Assembly (NCBI RefSeq): GCF_963422355.1
Contig: NC_085085.1
Location: 16,059,588-16,123,587 of the forward strand
DNA from: Corticium candelabrum
Lineage: Eukaryota > Porifera > Homoscleromorpha > Homosclerophorida > Plakinidae
Reading direction: 5' to 3'
DNA length: 64,000 bases
Under the pieces are notes generated by a model that was given only the letters and a program-made list of their open reading frames with translations, was not told where the DNA came from and ran no database searches. Position numbers and translations under genes: made by a program. Within the stretch, counting starts at the first letter, position 1; every line of letters begins with the position of its first letter. Shown here piece after piece: positions 36,807 through 46,000 of the stretch.

Positions 36807-39800
36807 AAAACACAATAAAACAACCATTCAGTTGCTAGTAAGAATAGATCAACTATACAGATTTCTCACCCCATTTTTCTCTTTGACGATTAGGTTGAAA
36901 GCTTTCATTAGTGCGGCTCTGTTCAAAGCAACTGTCACGTGTCAACATATAAATATATATATATATAGTTAACAGGAGAGAAACCGTTTGTGGAGATATA
37001 GTTTCATGAACTTGTTCTTCTCATGGTCACCAAATGTGCTGTAGACAACAGCAAGGAACTGCACACAAAGAACAATTCCAGAAAGCATATAGGTAGCAGG
37101 TAAACATATTGCAATTGCTGTTCCATATTCACCACTCACCAGATTTAGCAAGAGGTATAAACCAATGAGAAGAAATATGTCAAAGAAAAGTGCTGACCAT
37201 GGCTTAACGTCATACTCCACAGTCATAACATCTGGATGACTACAGTAGAAAACAAACAGATCACACACAGTAAACAAATTTGAGATTAACAATATTAATA
37301 GTTTTCTCAATTAGCATTACTTTTATTGCTCAATCATTATCAAAGAAACAAAACAATGAAGAATACTACTATAATCATAATAAAGCTATATTAACAAAAG
37401 ATGTTGTGTTCTAAAAGTAATACTTATTACTAATAATATTAACTGTGACAATACTTTGATGTTGTCAGCAGCACAAACATCTGCACAAAACTGCTCTTGA
37501 ATGTTTGAAAGTACTGCCAATAAACAACGATTTTATACATCACAAAAACTAAATAAAATGCATGTAATTACAAAATCACCTGGTCGCCTTCTATGTTGGA
37601 GAAAAGCAAAAAACCTAAAGGTATTATACACAACAATAAAAAGAAGACTTGAGTAGGTAAATGATATTAACCAATAAAGAGATACTTACCAAAGAGAGAG
37701 AAAATTAAGAGAAAAAACATCACTAGTATGAGCATGTCCAAAATAGGGATCAGAGAGTAAAAGATGTCACGTGTAATTCTGCATAAACAAACTACACGTT
37801 ATGCCAAACTGCCAACTGCATCATGATGTACAAGCTACATTCTATACATAAAATACAAAAATTATGATCTACTACTTACTCCAAATTGTAAGCTGCAGAA
37901 TTAAATTCTCAAAAGTAAGAAAGAGTTTGATTCAAAGCCACTGAACATTCACTCTGCATAATACATGTAGTAGTATCCATGTAAACTTGCTCATCAATAC
38001 ACCATACTGTGAACAGCAATTCTGGTCAAAACATACTGTTTGTTTTAATTAAAATAAGCTCCTGGTCCGCCCTTCTGAAAAATTGATCTTTCTTATTTAT
38101 GATAATTTGAGGTAACTTATAGATGATTATTCATCTCATTTCACTGACTATTGTAGCCAGGTCTAGGTACACTATATCATCCCACACACTGTCACCACAT
38201 TTGTCAAAATTTGCAGAGAAATCATAGCAGTATGAACTTCATAGGAACTGTTCACAAAAATTCATTGGCCATTTCAAAACAATTGTTAACTTACAGTATT
38301 AGTTCCTAACCTAAAGTATTCCTAATCTACACTGTAGTACATGTACCCTAGTAGTTTTTCAAAAACTGACAACCACTTAATTACTTGACAGTCTTGTGAC
38401 TTCAAACACACATAAGCAGTAATCACTAATACTGCATGCAATCATTGCATCAGTAAATCAAGTATTACAGTTTAAAGGGGAACTCTCATCAAAATCAACC
38501 ATCTCTCAGATGAAAGCTGTCACTTCATGACACAACCCTTTGCAACCGTTTACTGCAGACGTTTACCGTAACGAAGAAATAAAGCATTGAAATTACCTGC
38601 ATGGGCGCGTTTAGTACCCGTATGTGACTTGAGAGCAACTCTGATTGCTGGTTAGCAAGGAAGACCGATACCTGTGCACTTCTCAAGGTAAGAATTGTGC
38701 GACATATGATGTCAAGTTGTGATTTATTGACTAAAGAAACTGGGACCCCAAAGTTATCATGCAAGTGTCGACTGTGCCAATACAACCATGGAGCCTCGGA
38801 AGGAGACCCTTTTTAGATTAGTTCATAGATCATGTCTCGCTGCATTATAGGTGCGTCAAGAGCACTTGGTATGGTTAAACGTAAAGTAGTTACTTCCAGA
38901 GAGTAAGACTTTGTGCTACATACGGGGAATTGTCTGAATAACTCGTTGCCCATTCCCAGCTTCAGTGGCTGTCTGGACTGTAGGTTACCTGCAGGAAGAT
39001 ACCAGGCCTTGTATCTTTCTTCAATAAGTTTTAGTATTTGGTAAGAGTTCTCCTTTAATGATTTGAGCAACTAATCAAATCAGTTACTTTGCATCAAAAC
39101 AGCTCAGCTACATAAAACATCAGTACAAGATAGAATTTCCGGTGACTGTACTTCAGCAAATTTCTGACAATAGTATTTATCTGTTAATTACTTTCTTGCT
39201 ACTTTATCAAATCAAAACAGGTGCATTTCAAACTTGAAGATGTCACGTATCAATAAGATCAGTTGTCGCTGTCTAGATCTACTTAAATGCAAATATCTAA
39301 CCACACTACATACCGTCTCAATCCTGCCAAGTAGTAAGCATCAAACAAAAGAAGTGGCCGAAGAGCTCGCAAATATCTGTAGTGATGGGCAGAAGTTCCC
39401 ATTTCAACAAATGCATCAATCAACAAACCAATGATCAGAACAGTCTAAATTAAATTTAAGTCATAAAGACAATAATCACCATTCACAAAAACAGTGAACA
39501 CCACCTTCACAATTGTTCGTCTCTGACGAAACAATTTTTTCCATCCAAGCCATTTGCCACGAATAACCATCAGTGTAATCAGCACACCCATAAACAGAAC
39601 TTCAAAAATACCATAAATCTAAAATTATACCAATGTCTTCTTTCCATCTGCATTAACACAGTAATGTCAATATTAGACACACTGACCCCAAAAGGTAAAC
39701 CCATAATTGCAGCCGGTTCTTCAACTAACGCCAACAGCATCAGGCAGAAAGGAGTTAGAACTTCTGTGATATAGTAGACATGGTTATGACAGCGTCGAAA

Positions 39801-39972
39801 GGCTTTGTACTGTTCCTGAGTCTTAGGATGAGTGTCAAACTTGTCATTGTCGATACCCTCTTCCAAATAAACAGCTGCTTCCTGCCAAAGCAATTACATG
39901 TAATTAGTGAACTAATTCACACACACACTCACACACACACCACACACACACACACGTACACCCTCGCGCACG

Positions 39973-40016
<44 letters not shown>

Positions 40017-43000
40017 ACAATTCATCACCTTTAGTACCCTACTTGTTCAGTTATGAGATTCCCAAGTTCCATTTCTAATGGCTCATAGCTGACAATAATA
40101 ATACACAGTTCATGCCATAGAGACCTTACTAGCTGCAATGCCTGATCTTCGCCCGGTTAATTAAAGATTAAAGGTGTGGTAAAGTAATCAGTAGACGTAC
40201 ATATATGGTAATTGTAGGCATGACTTGAACTAGAGTGCAAGACATAGGCTAGACAAGAGTAGTTGTGTAATTAGAACTAGGTGTACAGACGAACTTAGGA
40301 TCGCTGTATGTTCCACTGGTTATCGTAGAATAAAGAGACGAGACCACAATCAGTGCAGAAGTTCTACAGGGCGACGAGGATAGTGGGTGATGGCCAGCGG
40401 CACAAAGTATAGCACGCTGGGAGAATACCGTCTGAGTACGAAGAGCGTGGAGGAGTACCAGAAGAGGTTCCAGCTATTCTGTACCGCAAACGGCATCGCT
40501 GATAGGGAAGGCCAAGAGGCACAACGTACAGCAATCTTTCTGTCGTCAGTTGGTGCCTCTACCTACAGTATGCTAAAGAATCTAGCAAGGCCAAAAACAG
40601 TCCAGGAACTTTCACTAGATGAGATTGTATCAACGCTACAGGAACACTTCGAGCCGAAGAAGATTATCATCGCAGAACGGTTCTGTTTCTACAAGCGTCA
40701 GCAACAACAGAGTGAAAGTATCACAGCGTACCTCGCTGAATTGCGGCGGCTTGCGAAACATTGCGACTTTGGTGCTTACCTGGCAACAGCCTTGCGAGAT
40801 CAATTCGTGTGCGGTTTGCTTGCCAAGTCTGTACAGCAAAAGCTGTTGGCAGAGGCTGCTTTGACTCTGGAGTCCACTGTCAAGTTGGCAGAAGCCCACA
40901 AAATAGCACGTCAGGAGACACAAGCCATGCATCATGACATGCGGAGACAAGCTCCAAGTAGTCAACCGGAGACGACGTTTGCACTGCAACGTACTGGTGA
41001 GCGACCTCCCACGAAGGAATCGTCTGAGAAAGCATGTTATCATTGTGCGGAACGCGGTCATATGGCTGATAAGTGTCGTATGAAGTCCCGAGAATGCAAC
41101 ATCTGCAAGAAGATGGGACACATTGCCAAAGCCTGTCGTAGCAAAGGAAATGGCTGTAAGGAATGGAAGGGAAGTGACGTATAGTCATCCTGGAATTTAG
41201 GCAATGTGAAAGCACGAGCTACGTACCAAGTAGACGAGGAGAATGTATGCATGGTATACAACTTCAATGGAAAGGAGAGCCCTAAGGTAAATGTAGTTAT
41301 AGCAGGAAGGTCCTTTGAACTGATCGTGGACACGGGGGCAAGCATCACTGTCATTCCTGGAAACGTGTACAGGGCGGAGCTAGCTCATATCAAGTTACAG
41401 AGGAGTACTGCAAGGCTCCAGTCCTACTGTGGCAAGGTGTTGAAAGTACTAGACGAAGCAACTGTACCCGTCCGTTGTGGTGAGCAGGGACTTTGTGACA
41501 AGCTAGTAGTGGTGGACGCACCAGGAAAACCAGCTGTCTTGGGGAGGAACTGGCTAACGAAGATCCGCTTGGACTGGAATACCTTATTCGGCATTCAGTA
41601 TGAGGGTCACCTGGACGCAGTTCAGAAGTTTCCCAACCTATTCAAGGAAGGCATGGGCAAGTTGCGGCAATTCAAAGCAAAAATTGAGCTGTCTCCAGAC
41701 GCAAAGCCATTCTTCTACAAACCAAGACCGGTACCTTTTGCACTTCAGGAGAGGGTCTGTGAGGAGATTGATCATCTAGTCAGGGAGGACATTCTTTGAC
41801 CTGTCAAACAGAGCGCCTGGGCGTCATCGATAGTCATTGTACGCAAGTCCGATGGAGGAATACGCCTTTGCAGTGACTATAAGGTGACTATAAATCAGTA
41901 CCTCAACCATGGTCAGTACCCGGCTCCCAATGCCCAGGACCTCTTCGCAACAGTTGCTGGAGGAAAGAGATTCACCCACTTAGATCTCCAACAAGCCTAT
42001 CAACAGATGAAAGTTGACGTTGACAGTCAACAGTACCTAACAATTAACACTATCAAAGGCCTGTTCACGTTCACCAGACTACCATTTGGTATCAAAACAG
42101 CTCCTTGTATATTTTAGAAGGCAATGGATTGATTGTATTTTGAGCGGCCTACCTGGAGTCTGTTGTTTTCACGACAATATTTTGTCCTTTGGCAACTCTG
42201 ACAAGGAGCATGATGATCATACCACGAAGGTACTCAACAGACTGGATAAGGCAGGTGTACGACTTCGAAGTGACAAATGTGAATTCAACAAGTCGGAAGT
42301 CCAGTACCTTGGACATATTGTTGATCAATGCAGCTTACGGCCTACCCAAGAGAAAATTAGAGCAATCAAGGAGGCCCCAACACCTACAAATGTAACTGAA
42401 TTGAAATCCTTTTTGGGATTACTCAATTATTATAACCGCTTCCTGCCCAACTTGTGTGAAACCTTGAAGCCACTTCATTCATTGTTGCAAAAGGGTAAAC
42501 AGTGGAAGTGGACTCACAAGGAAGAAGCTTTCGAGTCAGGAAAAAGCAAGCTCCTGAATTCTAACTTCCTGGCACACTATGACCTATCACTTCCAGTAAA
42601 GTTGTCGTGTGATGCCTCTCCATATGGCATTGGGGCTTGTCTGACCCATGTGTATGAAGATTGATCAGAACGGCCAGTTGTCTTTGCTTCGAGGACACTG
42701 TCTTCAACTGAGAAAGGATATGCTCAAGTAGAGAGAGAAGCTCTTGCAGTAATATTTGGAGTTCAGCATTTTCACAAATATCTCGTTGAACGAAGTTTCA
42801 CACTGGTGACCGATCACAAGCCACTGACAAGGATTTTGGGTCTGAAACAAGGGGTGCCTACACTAGCTGCAGCTAGGCTACAGCGATGGCGCTGATACTA
42901 AGTGCTTATGACTACGATTTGGAGTACAAGGCCGGTGAACAGAACAAGGAAGCCGATATGTTAAACAGTTTTCACGACTTCCCCTTAATGTCAACGTTAT

Positions 43001-46000
43001 TGACCCAAACCATGACTTATTCAAGGTGGATTATTGTGAAACACTTTCTGTGTCTGCTGCAGAAGTGGCTCGAGACACTCAGTCTGACCCCACCCTGAGG
43101 AAGGTGTCACAGTATATACTCCAAAGCTGGAAACCAAAGGTAGACCCAGAGATACAGCCTTATGGATAGGCGAGCAGAGGAATTGTCCATGGAGGATGGA
43201 TCACGAGTTGTGATACCACAACCTTATGACAGCGTGTGAGGGAAGAACTACATGAAAGTCATTTTGGAGGTAATCGCATGAAGGCCATTGCTAGAAGTTT
43301 TGTGTGGTGGCCTAACTTAGATAAAGAGCTGGATGATGTTACCAAAGCCTGCGAAGTTTGTCAGTCTCAAGGGAAAAACCGGCAATTGCAATCGCTCACC
43401 CTTGGATATATCCAAATTCTCCATGGGAGAGAGTTCATATAGATTTTGCTGAATATGAGGGACACCAATATTTGATCAGGGTGGACGCCCATTCCAAGTG
43501 GATTAAGGTTGAGGAGATGGGTGATTACGCGCCGGCAAGCAAGACCATTGAAACGCCGAGAAGAATATTCAGTACTCACAGATTACCCCAACGCATTGTA
43601 TCAGACAATGGCCCACAATTCAAATCTAGCGAATTTCAAGACATTGTGAAATGATGTGGAATAAAACATCAGCTAACATCAGCTAACACCACCGTACCAC
43701 CCCTCATCAAACGGTCAGGCAGAAAGACTTGTCCAAGAGTTCAAAAACTCTTTGAAGGGAAGACCTAGAGGAAGATCGGTAAAACATCAAATATCCCTAT
43801 TCCTCCTCAAGTATTGAACAACACCTAATACGACTACAGGAAAGTCACCTGCAGAATTGCTTATGAAGAGAGAGAGTTGAGAACAAGGCTCAGTATTCTG
43901 AAGTCACACGCTGGTCAGGAAATCAGGCAACATCAACAAGCACAATTCCATTATGCCACGAAGAAAAACAGAGAATTATTACCAGGAGAAGTTGTATCTA
44001 TCTGGAATCCTAGGCAAGACAGTCGAGGTCGTTGGTTAAGTGGCACTGTCATACAACGACTGGGACCAACAAACTATTTGGTCAACGTTCAACACCAGAC
44101 TCGGTATGTGCACATTGATCATCTGTTATCACGAGATCCAAGGAGTGTACAACCACAGCTCGGAACGGGTGAAGCAACAACTCCAGAAACGGAACAAGTA
44201 CAGCCATCAAGGGCCAGTCAAGAAATCAGTAATAGTTGAGGAAATACTAACTCTCAGAATGAGCAGCAACAGGAAGGTCCGGAACAGGAACTGCCGTCAA
44301 CCCAGGACAGTACTAGTACAGAACAACCATTGGCAAATCATGAACCAACTTCTACCGAAGACCAGCCTAAGGAAGAACATGTACGAAGATATCCCTCACG
44401 CAAGAATCGACAACCCCCAATCCGATATCGAGAAATTTAGGAGGGAGGAGTGTGGTAAAGTAATCAGTAGACGTGCATATATGGTAATTATAGGCGTGAC
44501 TTGAACTAGAGTGCCAAACATATGCTAGACAAGAGTAGCCGCGTAATTAGAACTAGGTGTACATAGTCTATGAGCTGATCTGGCTAGCTGCTTCAGAAAC
44601 AACTTTTGTTTTGACCCCCTCCCCCTGTGGACGTCATTTTCTGTGTAAATTAGCTTTGTTCTATAAGTATACAATCCAAAAATCAATGTTTGCGGTCGCG
44701 AACTATTGCGACAATTGCAAACGAAGGTGTTTTTGTAAACACGGTCGGGACACCGAGCTCACGTGCATAATTAGCGCATACCAGACAAAAAGCAGGCAAA
44801 TCAGCATCTCTACGGCTTTGTAATGGTATCGTATTGTGTGAATATGTTTGCTTGACACTTGTTTTATATTAATTTTTACCAGGGGCAAGAATATCTAAAA
44901 ACCGGATGTGAGGAGATGACATAGGTCTACTTTGACCTTTCTCTTCGGTGTATACGTACACGTACCAACCGATTTCTTAAACGATGACTTACTGAGAGCT
45001 CACGTTGGTTCACGTCTTGGAAGTTCATGTAATACGTTCATCGCTGTTGAGTCATAGTGTCAGTTCAAGATCGATCAGTGTATAAAATTACTCTAGCTGC
45101 AGACATTGTTCATTCATTTTCTGCGTAGAGCGAAATTTGTTTACCTTGTATTCGATCTAGTTTGTATACATTGTTGTCTTTGAAATACACTACGATTGAA
45201 CACAACTGTCTTTGAATCAATTTGTGTACCGTCTACGTTTCTAGCTATCAGCGCCATAATTTTGTGGTAGTGGTCAAGCAGAAGAAATGGACAGTGGTAG
45301 TCAGTCATCTGCAGAGGAATTATATGCAGTTTCAGCAAGTTTGAATCCTCCAGCCGCAAAAGTACCACATTTCAGTTGGAGAAAATGCATTTGTCATTCC
45401 AGCGGGAAAGTTCCGAGTGGTTCAGACACAAAGTTAGTAGCAATTTCTTGGCAGAGTTGGATTTGCTTGCATGAGGTAGCCACCATCCGAGGAGACGAAT
45501 TGCATGAGTTCTTCTCAAATTGTGCTGTGACACAAACTGATCCACCTAGCTAGAGGTTTCTACCATCGAAAGTGTTACCAAGACTACGCAAATAAAGTTA
45601 ACATTGAGCGATTCATTCGAAAGCAGCAACCTATAGCTACTGTGGTGCAAGGTGCAACGGCTAGCCAAACAACGCTGCCTTCTCAGGAAAGATCAAGAAG
45701 AAGAACAATTCCACCAACAAATTTTGCTTTGTGTGTCATTTGCCAACGGAACACCAGCAAACAGAAGCGGTCACAATTCCGTCTGAGTGAGTGCCAGCTG
45801 GATAGTGGTGCATCCAGACTACTAAAGGCTGCAGAGATTAAACACGACCAACGCATCAAACTCGCTTTGAGAGGAGAAGACCTTCTTGCTAAAGAAGTGA
45901 AGTACCACAAGACTTGTTACAAATAATTTACGCGGTGCGTTGATCAAGTCAAGCTTGACAAACAAACTGAACAAGATGCTGCTCACCCTGCTGCTGGTCA

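Noticed and set aside
36578..36972. Cys-Val and Thr-His repeat ORFs
   Set aside because: They translate the (CA)n microsatellite.
38525..39070. Two minus-strand ORFs between channel exons 5 and 6
   Set aside because: Not needed for the channel model, no acceptor/donor in phase and no similarity; probably intronic repeat.
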